Part shown: in pieces, positions 45,931-54,583 of the stretch
Position numbering within the stretch: position 1 is the first letter of the stretch
How the letters are laid out: every line of letters begins with the position of its first letter
NCBI GenBank assembly: GCA_942491665.1
Contig: CALOBR010000016.1
Location: forward strand, 62,001-126,000
Direction: 5' to 3'
DNA: 64,000 nt
DNA from: CAVQGZ01 sp942491665
GTDB taxonomy: Bacteria; Actinomycetota; Actinomycetes; Jiangellales; Jiangellaceae
Notes under the pieces: generated by a model
What the model was told of the DNA's origin: nothing
Database searches by the model: none
Seen by the model: the letters and a program-made list of their open reading frames with translations, nothing else
Program-made: the position numbers and the translations under genes

Positions 45931-45967
45931 CGGAGGTCCTGATCCCGCCCCAACCGGAGGTCCTGAT
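45931..45967 (+). repeat. Direct repeat pair covering the ribosome binding site
   Basis: CGGAGGTCCTGAT occurs at 45931-45943 and again at 45955-45967, 24 bp apart. The second copy contains the GGAGG ribosome binding site and the AT of the ATG start at 45966; the first is an SD-like decoy without a start codon. Confidence 0.8.
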
Positions 45968-46424
45968 GAGTCCCCGTCGTGTCTGCGCCGCCGTCGCCAC
46001 TGCCCTTGCTGTCCTGGCAGCCGGGACATTCCCAGCCGCCGCGGTCCCCCCAGTCAAGTTCGGTCCCTTCCCCGTCGGGGACGACCTCCTCAGCGAGGTC
46101 GAGACGTCCATCGAGGACAGCTGCGGCGTCGACGTCACTGAGATCACCGGAGACGGCACGATCAGGTTCGTCCAGTTCCGCAACGCCGACGGCGATGCGG
46201 TACGTGGCCAGGGCTGGTTCAACTTCACCATCGACGTCACCACCTCCACCGGTGCCACGGCCACCATCCGGGAACGCAGCATGGACAAGTACAGCGGCCC
46301 GGAGCTCGCCACCGTCGACAGCACGAGCGGACGCGCCACAGCCCTACTGGGCGCCATCGGCCGCATCGACGCCGACGGCAATCACGTCGGCCGCACGTTC
46401 GACGTCTGCGCGTCCCTGACCTGA
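45966..46424 (+). CDS. Small secreted protein, function unknown
   Basis: 152 aa from ATG 45966, with GGAGG 5 nt upstream. A Sec signal peptide (RR, then VATALAVLAAGTFPAAA) with likely cleavage after AAA is followed by about 125 residues predicted as beta-rich. Two Cys (DSCGVDV and FDVCASLT, the latter near the C-terminus) could form a disulfide. I recognise no family. It lies 116 bp after the LuxR gene on the same strand. Confidence 0.7.
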   Translation: MSPRRVCAAVATALAVLAAGTFPAAAVPPVKFGPFPVGDDLLSEVETSIEDSCGVDVTEITGDGTIRFVQFRNADGDAVRGQGWFNFTIDVTTSTGATATIRERSMDKYSGPELATVDSTSGRATALLGAIGRIDADGNHVGRTFDVCASLT

Positions 46425-46784
46425 GGCCCTACTGCCTGAAGCAGGGCTCGGCGCAGACCCCCTCCGATCTCGACGAGCAGGGCAGCCCGCATGGAGGCAC
46501 GATCCACCACCTCGCTAGGACGCGGGCGCGGGGACGGTCATCATCTGGAAGTAACCCGCGCCCCTGTCTGCCGACCCAAGAGGTCCCTTCGTACTCCCAA
46601 GGAGCCCGCAAGGCCCACCGATCTCACCTCAGCGCTCTCGCGCTCACTCGGAGCAGTCAAGGCGTCCCCTAGCAGGCGTCGGAGCACGGCAGCACCCGCT
46701 GGCGTGCCGAGTGTCGCCAAGATCGATGCCAATGCGTCCCCAGTCCGGGCCCGCCAGGCCGCTCCTGCAGACGACCGTCTTGTT
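46425..46784. other. Gap without recognisable genes
   Basis: 360 bp. Open frames exist on both strands (for example 46541-46732 minus), but none shows a ribosome binding site, family motif or typical codon pattern. I see no strong hairpin or repeat in it. Confidence 0.5.
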
Positions 46785-47009
46785 CTACTCCGACGACTCC
46801 GGTCGGCCAGCGACGACCGAGAACGCCTCGTAGACGAGGAACGCCGGCCACACGAAGCCCTTCAGGATGCCGACGGCCTTGTCGGCCGGCGTGTCTGAGA
46901 CCTTCCAGAAGTACACCCAGGCGCCGATCATGCCGAGGCCGTACACCGCGTCACCGCTGCCCATGGGCTTGGCCGATGCAGCGCCGTCCTTGCTCTTCTT
47001 GTCCGTCAC
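46785..47009 (-). CDS. Small membrane protein, function unknown
   Basis: 74 aa from ATG 47009. A Lys-rich start (MTDKKSKD) is followed by a Gly/aromatic segment GDAVYGLGMIGAWVYFW and a second hydrophobic part GILKGFVWPAFLVYEAFSVV, giving two short helices in the membrane. Similar small proteins occur in many actinobacteria without a known role. Good codon bias supports expression. Confidence 0.65.
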   Translation of the reverse strand: MTDKKSKDGAASAKPMGSGDAVYGLGMIGAWVYFWKVSDTPADKAVGILKGFVWPAFLVYEAFSVVAGRPESSE

Positions 47010-47018
47010 CGCTCCACG

Positions 47019-47228
47019 CTAGGACGCCGTTGCGGCGCTGGCGGGGGTCCGACGACCCGAATTGCCGTTGCTCACGTATCCCGTCGGCCTTCGCGACAGG
47101 GTCCTGGCGCCGGCGGAGGCCGCGATGTCGGCATGGCTGGCGGCGGTGAGGACGATGACCACGTACCAGCCGTAAGCCAGCACGAGTGCGGCCACCGTGG
47201 CCCATGAGTTCTTCTGCTGAAACGACAT
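47019..47228 (-). CDS. Possible truncated DUF2178-like membrane protein
   Basis: 69 aa from ATG 47228. The first about 35 residues (MSFQQKNSWATVAALVLAY then a helix through WYVVIVLTAASHADI) resemble the start of small multi-helix membrane proteins of DUF2178 type. The rest (from TLSRRPTGY) is Ser/Ala/Arg-rich and does not continue the family. Probably a gene cut short by a deletion or frameshift; expression is uncertain. Confidence 0.35.
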   Translation of the reverse strand: MSFQQKNSWATVAALVLAYGWYVVIVLTAASHADIAASAGARTLSRRPTGYVSNGNSGRRTPASAATAS

Positions 47229-47276
47229 CGCGATGATTCTCTCTGAGTTGAGCCTCTGGTGAATCGTGTGATTCGC

Positions 47277-47993
47277 TCAGCCGGCCTGGCGGGGTCCCCG
47301 CAGCAGCGACACGCCCATCCACACGAACCAGACGATGAAGCCGATCCCGAACAGCGAGGCGGCGTCGTCGGCGACGGCGGGCACGAGGGTCCAGGCACCG
47401 GCCACGCCGATCGCGATCCCGAGGGCAGGCAGCCGGTACCCGAGAGCACCGGAGCGGATGGCGGCAACGCTCGCCAGCAGCACCCACACGGCGCCCACGA
47501 TCTCGATGCCGCCGCCGAGCGCGTCCTGCACGACGCTCACCGACGACCAGGTGGAGGCGGCCAGCGTGGGCTCGGTGGCAGCGAGCTCGATGACGGCCTG
47601 CTGGCCGACGAGGGCGACGAGTCCGCTGGCGAGCAGCAGTGCTGCCCAGGTCATGCCGGTCACGGTGGCTGTCTGCATCAGCGTGCCCGTGGTGGTCTTC
47701 AGCCGGGCGTGGACGCCGAGAACGAGGCTGACCAGTGCGAAGCCGCCGACGATGTAGAGCACGAGGTACCAGGAGTACATCGCGGTCTGGTTGTCGAGCA
47801 GGAACGCCAGCGATGCGGCGGGGTCGCCTTGCGCGTCGGTGAGCCCACGCGGGCCGAGGTAGGCACCCATGACGACGAAGCCGACGAGGTAGGTGGCTGC
47901 CTTGACCAGCGCGGCGATCCCACCGACGCGCTGCTGCGAGCCGAGGTCGTCGAGCGGGCGGACGGGGGGCGGAGGTGCGGTGGTGGTTGTCAT
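47277..47993 (-). CDS. DUF4386-like six-helix membrane protein
   Basis: 238 aa from ATG 47993. A Pro-rich cytoplasmic start precedes about six helices: VKAATYLVGFVVMGAYLG, WYLVLYIVGGFALVSLVLG, MTWAALLLASGLVALVG, IEIVGAVWVLLASVAAI, LGIAIGVAGAWTLVPAV and IGFIVWFVWMGVSLL. The layout and acid/His pattern are those of DUF4386-type proteins of unknown function. It is divergent from the histidine kinase gene, which may regulate it. Confidence 0.65.
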   Translation of the reverse strand: MTTTTAPPPPVRPLDDLGSQQRVGGIAALVKAATYLVGFVVMGAYLGPRGLTDAQGDPAASLAFLLDNQTAMYSWYLVLYIVGGFALVSLVLGVHARLKTTTGTLMQTATVTGMTWAALLLASGLVALVGQQAVIELAATEPTLAASTWSSVSVVQDALGGGIEIVGAVWVLLASVAAIRSGALGYRLPALGIAIGVAGAWTLVPAVADDAASLFGIGFIVWFVWMGVSLLRGPRQAG

Positions 47994-48124
47994 GGCAGCA
48001 ACGATCCGCCTCAGACACCGGCGACACATCGGCATCGAGGTCGCACATGGCCTGGCCGATCGGCCAGGGTGTCGACGGCCGGCAGGCCGATGCCGCTGCT
48101 TGCGTCGTTGCCTACGCTCGAGGG

Positions 48125-49285
48125 GTGTTCAGCCGAGCCGTGCGCGCTGTCTGGGACGAGCCACGGGTCTCGACGCCGCCCTCGCGTCCGTGGTGGGACG
48201 TCGCCCTCGTCGCCGCGCTGGTGCCGACGGCACTGATCGAGGGCATCGCCCGCGACGTCCCGTCGCCGCTCTATTCCATCGGTTTGGCGACGGTGTGCGT
48301 GGTCGCGGTCCTGTGGCGCAGGCAATACCCCCTGGCGATGCTGCTGGTGGCCTTCGGCGCGCAGACCCTTGCCGGTGTGGGACCGGCGCTGGCGGGCCTG
48401 GACTACTTCGTGCTCGACACCACAGCCGTGGTGCTGCTGTTCCCGTACTCGCTCGCCCGGTGGGCCAGCGGGCGCCACATCCTCGTGGGCCTGGTGCTGA
48501 TGCTTGCCGCGCACTACGCGCGCGAGCCCCTGTACGGGTCGACCGCGCAGGACAACCTGATCGGGGCCGCTGCCCTGCTGCTGCCTGCCGCCTTCGGGTT
48601 GTCCGTGCGGTTCTGGGTCACCGGCCGCGCCCGGGAGAGCGAGCAGGTGAGGCTGCGCGAACGCCAGAACCTTGCCCGCGATCTGCATGACACCGTTGCC
48701 CACCATGTCTCGGGCATCGTCATCCAGTCCCAGGCAGGGCAGGCAGTTGCCGCCAGTGATCCGCAGCGCGCCATCGAGGTGCTTGCGGTGATCGAGAAGG
48801 AGGCCACCAGGGCGTTAGGCGAGATGCGATCGCTGGTCGGCGTCCTGCGCGAGGGCGAGGCGGCCCAGCTCTCGCCTGCAGGAAGCATCGCCTCGCTGCA
48901 ACATCTTGCCACCGCACCCCACGACGGTCCCCATGTCCACCTGGTGGTCACCGGCAACGTCGACGGTATCGACACCGCCGTCGATACGGCTGTCTACCGG
49001 GTCGTGCAGGAGTCGGTCACCAACACCCGCTGGCACGCCCGCTCAGCCACCCGGATCGACGTGCTGGTGCAGGCCGACGAGGGCTCGGTGCATGTCGACG
49101 TGAGCGACGACGGCTCGCCGTCGCGACCAGCCGGTCGACCGACCGGACGAGGCGCGGGCTCGGGATTCGGCATCGCGGGCATGCGAGAACGGGTGGAGCT
49201 GCTCGGCGGACGGCTGGCCGCTGGACCCCGGTCAGGTGGGGGCTGGGCAGTGTCGGCCACGATCCCTCGCACGGTGTCGACGTGA
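48125..49285 (+). CDS. NarL-type sensor histidine kinase
   Basis: 386 aa from GTG 48125 (earlier in-frame starts run into the divergent promoter region). Membrane helices between about 15 and 165 give a sensor with little outside loop. The HisKA_3 domain contains NLARDLHDTVAHHVSGI, with the phosphorylated His near 187. A HATPase_c domain follows (VVQESVTNTRWHA, the N box; DVSDDGSP and FGIAGMRERVELLGG). Stop and start of the response regulator overlap (GTGA), so both are made together. Confidence 0.92.
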   Translation: MFSRAVRAVWDEPRVSTPPSRPWWDVALVAALVPTALIEGIARDVPSPLYSIGLATVCVVAVLWRRQYPLAMLLVAFGAQTLAGVGPALAGLDYFVLDTTAVVLLFPYSLARWASGRHILVGLVLMLAAHYAREPLYGSTAQDNLIGAAALLLPAAFGLSVRFWVTGRARESEQVRLRERQNLARDLHDTVAHHVSGIVIQSQAGQAVAASDPQRAIEVLAVIEKEATRALGEMRSLVGVLREGEAAQLSPAGSIASLQHLATAPHDGPHVHLVVTGNVDGIDTAVDTAVYRVVQESVTNTRWHARSATRIDVLVQADEGSVHVDVSDDGSPSRPAGRPTGRGAGSGFGIAGMRERVELLGGRLAAGPRSGGGWAVSATIPRTVST

Positions 49286-49968
49286 GCGCCGACCCGACGG
49301 GGGCCACGAGCGGAGCGCCGCTGCGAGTGCTCGTCGCCGACGACCAAGACCTCGTCAGAGTCGGACTCGCGATGATTCTCGATGCCCAGCCAGGCATCTC
49401 CGTCGTCGGCGAGGCCGCCACCGGCGACCAAGCCGTCGAGCTGGCCAGGCGGCTGCGGCCGGACGTGTGCCTGGTCGACATCCGCATGCCCGGCCTCGAC
49501 GGCATCGAGGTCACCGCCCGATTGGCCGGGCCGGACGTCGCCGACCCGCTGGCGGTCGTCGTGATCACCACCTTCGACCTCGACGAGTACGTGCACGAAG
49601 CGCTGCGAGCGGGGGCGCGCGGCTTCCTGCTGAAGGATGCCGGGCCCGACCTGCTCGTCCAGGCCGTCCAAGCCGCAGCGCGCGGCGACGCCCTGATCGC
49701 CCCGAACATCACTGCGCGGCTGCTCGCGACCTTCGCGGCCGCCGGAAGCGGTCGGCCACCGTCGCCGATCGAGCCACTGAGTGCGCGCGAGGAAGAGGTG
49801 CTCCGAACCATCGCCGGCGGGCTCACGAACGCCGAGATCGCTGGGGCGCTGCACATCTCGCTGAGCACCGTCAAGGCGCACATCGCCAGCCTGATGACCA
49901 AGCTCGGTGTTCGCAACCGTGTCGAGATCGCCGTCTGGGCATATGAGACGGGGCGCATGCGGCCCTGA
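49282..49968 (+). CDS. NarL/FixJ response regulator
   Basis: 228 aa from GTG 49282. A receiver domain has the acidic pair in VLVADDQDLVRVG and the phospho-acceptor Asp66 in CLVDIRMPGLDG, then VITTFDLDEYVHEAL and the Lys in GFLLKDAGPDL. The C-terminal LuxR HTH reads LSAREEEVLRTIAGGLTNAE and STVKAHIASLM. It is the partner of the preceding kinase. Likely targets, from position, include the divergent membrane gene. Confidence 0.94.
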   Translation: MSADPTGATSGAPLRVLVADDQDLVRVGLAMILDAQPGISVVGEAATGDQAVELARRLRPDVCLVDIRMPGLDGIEVTARLAGPDVADPLAVVVITTFDLDEYVHEALRAGARGFLLKDAGPDLLVQAVQAAARGDALIAPNITARLLATFAAAGSGRPPSPIEPLSAREEEVLRTIAGGLTNAEIAGALHISLSTVKAHIASLMTKLGVRNRVEIAVWAYETGRMRP

Positions 49969-50299
49969 GCGGTAGTCCGGACGGCAGCTCTTCGGCGCTG
50001 TACTGAGACGCACCACTAGGCCCTCTGTCAACGGGCGATCCTACAGATGAGCCGCGCACTCCCTGCGGCTCGCGGCAGAGCCCGGCCCAGGAAGGGTCTC
50101 GGCCTTGACGGTCGTCCTGCCCACCGCGATCCGGTCGACCACTCCGGGTGCGTCCGTTCGCCGCGTAGCGTCCCGCTCGCGCGGCCGTGTCACTTCGCCG
50201 CCTGTTGGGCTACTCGCGGCACGACCAAGAAGGCAGTACTCGCGGCAGATCCCTCGGGGGATGGCCCGAGTCGTGCAGAACACGGCTGGAGAGGTTGTT
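49969..50299. other. Gap with a truncated copy of the dispersed repeat
   Basis: 331 bp with no gene. At 50191-50204 it reads CACTTCGCCGCCTG, identical to the start of the repeat copy at 55811-55824, but the second half of the 17-bp core is missing. GACGCACCAC near 50007 matches the segment just right of the core in other copies. It also has TACTCGCGGCA twice (near 50211 and 50238). Confidence 0.5.
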
Positions 50300-50566
50300 C
50301 TACTCGTAGTGGGTCCACATGCCCAGGATGTGGACGACATGCTCGTCGGGAAGCACTTCATAGACCAGTCGGTGCTGGATGTTGATGCGGCGGGAGTAGC
50401 AGCCCGCGAGGTCTCCGACGAGTTTCTCGTAGCGAGGTGGTGTGGCGAAGGGATCCACGGCGATCACTTCGAGCAGTTTGGCTGCCTTCGGCTTCAGGCC
50501 GGACGTCGCCAGCTTCTTTGCGTCCTTCTGCGCTTGGCGCGAGTAGATCAGCGTCCAGTCGCTCAC
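50300..50566 (-). CDS. yoeB: Toxin, YoeB/Txe family mRNA endonuclease
   Basis: 88 aa from ATG 50566. The RelE-fold signature of YoeB is clear: YSRRINIQHRLVYEV contains the catalytic-site Arg and the conserved HRLVY, and the C-terminus ends THYE with the His-Tyr pair used for ribosome-dependent mRNA cutting. The start overlaps the antitoxin stop by 4 bp (ATGA), giving the usual antitoxin-first order. Confidence 0.93.
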   Translation of the reverse strand: MSDWTLIYSRQAQKDAKKLATSGLKPKAAKLLEVIAVDPFATPPRYEKLVGDLAGCYSRRINIQHRLVYEVLPDEHVVHILGMWTHYE

Positions 50567-50805
50567 CAGTCGAGCTCGGTGGAGCCGGCGTCGATCCCTT
50601 CGTTGCGTGCCTGGCGGATCGACTCGCTCAGGCCCGGTACCGAGGCAAGGAACAGCGTCTCCTGGATGGCTTGCCAGTCCTCTTCACCGATGAGTACTGC
50701 GTTCGTCCGCTGCCCGGTGATGGTCAGCGGAGCGGACTCATCGTTGACTTGGTCGATCAGCCGATACAGGTTCGCTCGTGCCGTCGTTGCGCTCACCGCG
50801 GTCAT
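50563..50805 (-). CDS. yefM: Antitoxin, Phd/YefM family
   Basis: 80 aa from ATG 50805, with AGGAGG 8 nt upstream; a GTG three codons earlier is in frame but lies next to the SD. The N-terminal DNA-binding Phd/YefM fold shows SATTARANLYRLIDQVNDE and TGQRTNAVLIGEEDW. The C-terminal end (LFLASVPGLSESI onward) would wrap and neutralise the toxin. It should repress its own operon through the CGTACG sites just upstream. Confidence 0.92.
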   Translation of the reverse strand: MTAVSATTARANLYRLIDQVNDESAPLTITGQRTNAVLIGEEDWQAIQETLFLASVPGLSESIRQARNEGIDAGSTELDW

Positions 50806-50827
50806 GGCCTCCACCTCCTAGATGGAG

Positions 50828-50845
50828 CGTACGCCATCACGTACG
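50828..50845. promoter_or_regulatory. Double CGTACG operator of the yefM-yoeB operon
   Basis: Two self-complementary CGTACG hexamers lie at 50828-50833 and 50840-50845, 23 bp upstream of the yefM start. Their centres are 12 bp apart. The known E. coli YefM operator also uses two TGTACA-core palindromes with a 12-bp centre spacing, so this is very likely the autoregulation site. Confidence 0.65.
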
Positions 50846-51098
50846 ATTCTGGCAGAGCCGCGTGGCGAGCCGACAGGTGCTGAGCGGCGGCAGCCGACCT
50901 ACGTCACATCGCCGCGATGTCGACGCAGTACCGATTGATCGGCCGAGACCAGCGACCGATTGCCGATCGGGGTGGATCATCGGCCCATCCGTACCGGTCC
51001 TGCGACCCAGTCGCGCCGAGAGCTTGTCTCGTGGCCGCGTCTGAGCTGGGGGATCGGACGGCATCACCGGATTGCGGTGAGCATGCGGGGCGGGGTTC

Positions 51099-52022
51099 TC
51101 ACTCGGAGATGGCGATCACGAGCTTTCCTCGTACGTGGCCCCCGCGGCTGCGTGTGAAGGCGGCCGGCAGCTGTTCCAGAGGCAGGATGTTGGCGACGGG
51201 CACGTGCAGGTCACCGGCGTCGGCGAGCCGGCCCAGCTCGACGAGCCCGGCGGCTGACGGCCGTACCCAGAACCATGAGCCACCCGTCTCCAGAACACTC
51301 CCGTCAGCGATGGAGGCATGCCGACCATGATCAGCCAGCACGGCCATCGTCACCTCGCGCACGCCCCCGACGAAGTCGGCGACCACATCGACCCCATCCG
51401 GGGCGACCGCGCGCACCCGCTGCACCACCCCCTCGCCGTAGGCCACCGGCGTCGCGCCCAGCTCGGCGAGGAACTCGTGGTTCGCCGGAGACGCCGTCGC
51501 GACCACGCGAGCGCCCCGCGCGGTGGCGATCTGCACGGCCAGCGCCCCGACACCACCCGCCCCGCCATGGATCAAGACCGTGTCGACCGCAGTGACGCCG
51601 AGCCGGTCAAGCGTCTGCAACGCGGTCAGCCCCGCCAGCGGCAGACCGCCCGCCTCCTCCCAGCCCAGCGCCGCGGGCTTGGGGGCCACTCCCCGCACAC
51701 TCATCGTCACCAACTCAGCGAAGGTCCCGCCGTGCAAGACGTCCTTGCGGGCATACGCCACGACCTCATCGCCGACCGAGAACTCGGGAACGTCGATCCC
51801 GACCGCCTCGACGACACCGGCGACATCCCACCCCGGAACGACCGGGAACACGGCGTCCATCACGGCGTCAAGGCCACCGGACATCGCCTTCCAGTCGACC
51901 GGGTTCACCCCGGCACGCCGCACCCGGATCCGCACCTCGCCCGGGCCCACCTTCGGGTCGGGAAGCTCGCGCAGACTCAAGACGTCGTCGGCTCCGAACC
52001 GGTCGTACGCCATCGCTCTCAT
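51099..52022 (-). CDS. NADP-dependent MDR oxidoreductase (quinone reductase-like)
   Basis: 307 aa from ATG 52022 (ATG three codons in is an alternative). The GroES-like domain starts AYDRFGADDVLSLRELPDP and has RRAGVNPVDWKAMSGG. The nucleotide-binding loop is LIHGGAGGVGALAVQIA, and the C-terminus HVRGKLVIAI matches the zinc-free MDR class. It reduces quinones or enones with NADPH. It stands alone, convergent to nothing near; there is no sign of damage. Confidence 0.9.
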   Translation of the reverse strand: MRAMAYDRFGADDVLSLRELPDPKVGPGEVRIRVRRAGVNPVDWKAMSGGLDAVMDAVFPVVPGWDVAGVVEAVGIDVPEFSVGDEVVAYARKDVLHGGTFAELVTMSVRGVAPKPAALGWEEAGGLPLAGLTALQTLDRLGVTAVDTVLIHGGAGGVGALAVQIATARGARVVATASPANHEFLAELGATPVAYGEGVVQRVRAVAPDGVDVVADFVGGVREVTMAVLADHGRHASIADGSVLETGGSWFWVRPSAAGLVELGRLADAGDLHVPVANILPLEQLPAAFTRSRGGHVRGKLVIAISE

Positions 52023-52339
52023 GAGCCGACGCTAGCCCCGCCGCAGCAACCCAGCAGACCCGGCGCGGCCACGGATCGAACCCCGCCACCACCCCAGACG
52101 GGAGCGGCACTCGGGTCGAAAGCCACCGAGACCCTTCCTCCACGTCGGGCGAGAAGAAGGGGGGTCGGCACGTCCGGGCGGCGACGAGCCAGGGCATGCA
52201 CGGGGCTTGTGTCGGTCGTGGGGACCCAACGCCGACCCTGGGCGTCATGATCGCCGCGATGATGGCCGCCCTGAATCTCGACACGGCAGCTGCCATCTGA
52301 CGGCGTCTTCTGCCCCACTTAGCCGTGAGTCGGGCTAGG
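52023..52339. other. Gap upstream of the MDR gene and IS element
   Basis: 317 bp. The plus strand near 52247-52300 reads MIAAMMAALNLDTAAAI and stops, a possible protein tail; the minus strand has long but motif-free open frames. Nothing can be assigned. The promoter of the MDR gene must lie in the part near 52023. Confidence 0.4.
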
Positions 52340-52409
52340 GAAGCGCTGATCTATTCGGGTGGTCGGGGCGGCGTCTGGGCCGGTGGGTGTGTGTGCGGGA
52401 GGATGGGGC

Positions 52410-53322
52410 ATGCGCAGCGAGCAGCCCAGTTTCACCGATGTCGAGTACGGCCACCGTCGGCGGGTGTCGCGGCGTGAGCAGTTCCTGCAGGCGATGGACG
52501 CGACGATCCCGTGGGGGCGGTGGGTGGCGTTGATCGAGCCGTCCTCCTCCGGAGGGGGGAAGGGGAAGAGGGGAGGGGGCGGAGGCGGGGGAGGGGGGGC
52601 GAGTCATGGGTTGTCAGAGATCACTCGAAGGATGGACCACCGCCGAGCAGGTCCCGGACGCCACGACGCTGCTGCACTTCCGGCACTTGCTCGAGGAGCA
52701 CCGGCTGGGAGAGAAGCTGTTCGAGGCGCAGAACGAGATCTTCGACGAGCAGGGCTGGATCATGCGCGGGGGCTCCATCGTGGACGCCACGATCATCGCC
52801 GCCCCGTCCTCGACGAAGAACGCGACCGGTACCCGTGACCCGCAGATGCATCAGACGAAGAAGGGCAACCAGTGGTACTTCGGGATGAAGGCCCACACCG
52901 GGGTGGATGCCGGCACCGGGTACGTCCACTCGGTGTCGGTGACCGCGGCCAACATGCACGACCTGGACCAGATCACCACCCTGGTCCGTGCCGACGACGA
53001 CGTCGTCTACGCCGACGCCGGCTACCAAGGCGTGCACCAGCGGCCCGAGGTCGCCGGTGACGAGCACCTGACCGGTGTCCAGTTCCGGGTCGCTGCCCGC
53101 AAGGCACGACTACGCACGATGCCTGAGCCGGACCGGGCCGCCGAGTCACGCCAGGCGTCGGTACGGGCCAAAGTCGAGCACCCGTACCTGATCATCAAAC
53201 GCGACTTCGGCTTCACCAAGACCCGCTACCGAGGCCTGGCCAAGAACCGCAACCACCTACACGTGCTGTTCGCCTCAGCGAACTGGCTGATGCGGGCCCG
53301 CGCCGTCGCCCTCACCGGGTGA
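52410..53322 (+). pseudogene. IS5-family transposase with internal deletion and frameshift
   Basis: The N-terminus is intact from ATG 52410 (QPSFTDVEYGHRRRVSRRE, ending WVALIEPS). It then runs into a Gly/Lys-rich junk stretch. Homology resumes in the +1 frame at EQVPDATTLLHFRHLLEEH near 52648 and continues normally: IVDATIIAAPSSTKN carries the first catalytic Asp, YADAGYQG the second, and ASVRAKVEHPY the Glu. By comparison with E. coli IS5, about 55-65 residues before the DATT segment are missing. It cannot make an active protein without frame restoration. Confidence 0.85.
52551..52603 (+). repeat. 53-nt polypurine, G-run tract inside the IS5 transposase
   Basis: The tract is almost only G and A with two C, and has seven runs of four or more G in 53 nt (for example GGGGGG, GGGG, GGGGG, GGGGGGG). 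It sits exactly where the transposase loses its conserved block. It has G-quadruplex potential on the plus strand. Confidence 0.75.
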
Positions 53323-53511
53323 CGGCAGGCCCCAGCCTGCCCGACACCACCCGCAAGGGCCCGAAGAAGGCCGATCCGGACCTCTCAGGACCCCGGGCGG
53401 AGCCTTCGCCGGTCCCTGGACCCGGCCAGCGCGCCGAGCACCTCGATGATCAGCGCTTCGGTATCGGCACTACGGGGCACCGTTGGTCCCGGCTGCGCCA
53501 TAGCCTTAACC

Positions 53512-53664
53512 GTGGCGCGAGTCCGGGACGCTGTGTTGCCAGCAGGGCTTGCCCTCGGTCTGATCCTCATCGTGATCGGCCTTGTCCTTGTCAACTACGG
53601 GCTCGCCGGACTGGGAGTCGTGCTCGCCTTGGCGGGCTACTTTGGTCGCCGCCCCACCGAGTAG
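53512..53664 (+). CDS. Very small membrane protein
   Basis: 50 aa from GTG 53512. Two hydrophobic segments separated by a short turn (LPAGLALGLILIVIGLVLV, then GLAGLGVVLALAGYFG) end in RRPTE, typical of a two-helix hairpin with a cytoplasmic basic end. No SD is obvious. It starts 53 bp beyond the IS5 right end. Supported only by composition. Confidence 0.4.
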   Translation: MARVRDAVLPAGLALGLILIVIGLVLVNYGLAGLGVVLALAGYFGRRPTE

Positions 53665-53773
53665 GCGGACTGTCGCTGAAACGGTGCTTCCGGCCGGCGC
53701 GCCGAAGGCGTCGGCGTGGAGGGTGGGCCAGCATGACCGTGACAATCGCGCGCAGCGCTGGCGTGACCCTCTT

Positions 53774-53790
53774 CGCCGCCTGCGGACGCA
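53774..53790 (+). repeat. Dispersed 17-bp repeat, copy 1
   Basis: CGCCGCCTGCGGACGCA, followed by GTTCA as in copy 6. It forms the right end of a longer repeat (from about 53680) whose left part recurs at 57390-57495. It lies downstream of the small membrane gene. Confidence 0.85.
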
Positions 53791-54457
53791 GTTCAGAAGC
53801 GCATCGGGTCAAGCGTCACTGCTGTCCGGGTGCCCGGCGGCGCGGGCGGCGGGCTCGGCGTGGGCCTTCTACGACGCCCGTGAAGGGTCGGGGTCTCGGC
53901 TGTCAACGGGCGCCTGTGGCCGCGGGCTGGTCTCATCCGTCTGCCGGCTGGCCGCGCCCGACCAGCGAGGCGTTCGCCCCTGGTCCGCCTTGACTCGTCG
54001 GCGTACCAGTGAGGATGTGGAGGAATCGGGGGTACCGGGATGAGCCCTGCGACCCGTGGCTCTGAGGTGTCACCAACCTCACGGCGGCGATGCTGGATCG
54101 CTGTGGCGATCAGTCCGGTCGTCGCGGTGGCAGTCACGTACGCGGCGGGAATGGGGCCTGACCCTGATACTTGGACACGCTGAATCCGGCATCTGCTGGA
54201 GAAGCGAGATGATCGAGGACTATGGCCAGGAAGAATGACCTTGCCCCCGATCGGCGGACAGAACTTGCGCGGACTCAGACTGAGCGCAGAGGGTTCTCCG
54301 ACATCCACGACGTCGGCGTCGCCCTCACTCCAGGGCCGCCCAGCACGGCGAGTGCGCGTCGGTGAATACGCCGAGTAGGGGCACCATCGCCGATGACGCG
54401 CTGCCATCAGCACTCGCACGGAATGCGGCGAGTCGCGCGTTCCCCGGTGAGTCCTAC

Positions 54458-54474
54458 CGCCGCCTGTGGACGCA
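54458..54474 (+). repeat. Dispersed 17-bp repeat, copy 2
   Basis: CGCCGCCTGTGGACGCA. The flanks are shared with copies 4 and 5: left GGTGAGTCCTAC (as GGTAAGTCCCAC in copy 5), right CCAC...CCGGAGTCGATTACGCCC, giving a unit of about 50 bp (54446-54500). Confidence 0.85.
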
Positions 54475-54583
54475 CCACGACCCGGAGTCGATTACGCCCA
54501 GGGTGGGGGCAGGCCGACAGATGGATTCGAGCCGACCACGACACCCTGGGCGCGCTACAGCAACTCGCCAGGAGTCACGCCGT

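Larger units (their letters stand above)
52340..53459 (+). mobile_element. IS5-group insertion sequence, defective
   Basis: An IS5-type transposase is flanked by GAAGCGCTGATC at 52340-52351 and its exact inverted copy GATCAGCGCTTC at 53448-53459, which I take as the terminal repeats. The span is 1120 bp, near the size of IS5 elements (about 1.2 kb) less the missing block. No target duplication is evident. The left end has CTAG just outside, a common IS5 target. Confidence 0.6.
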
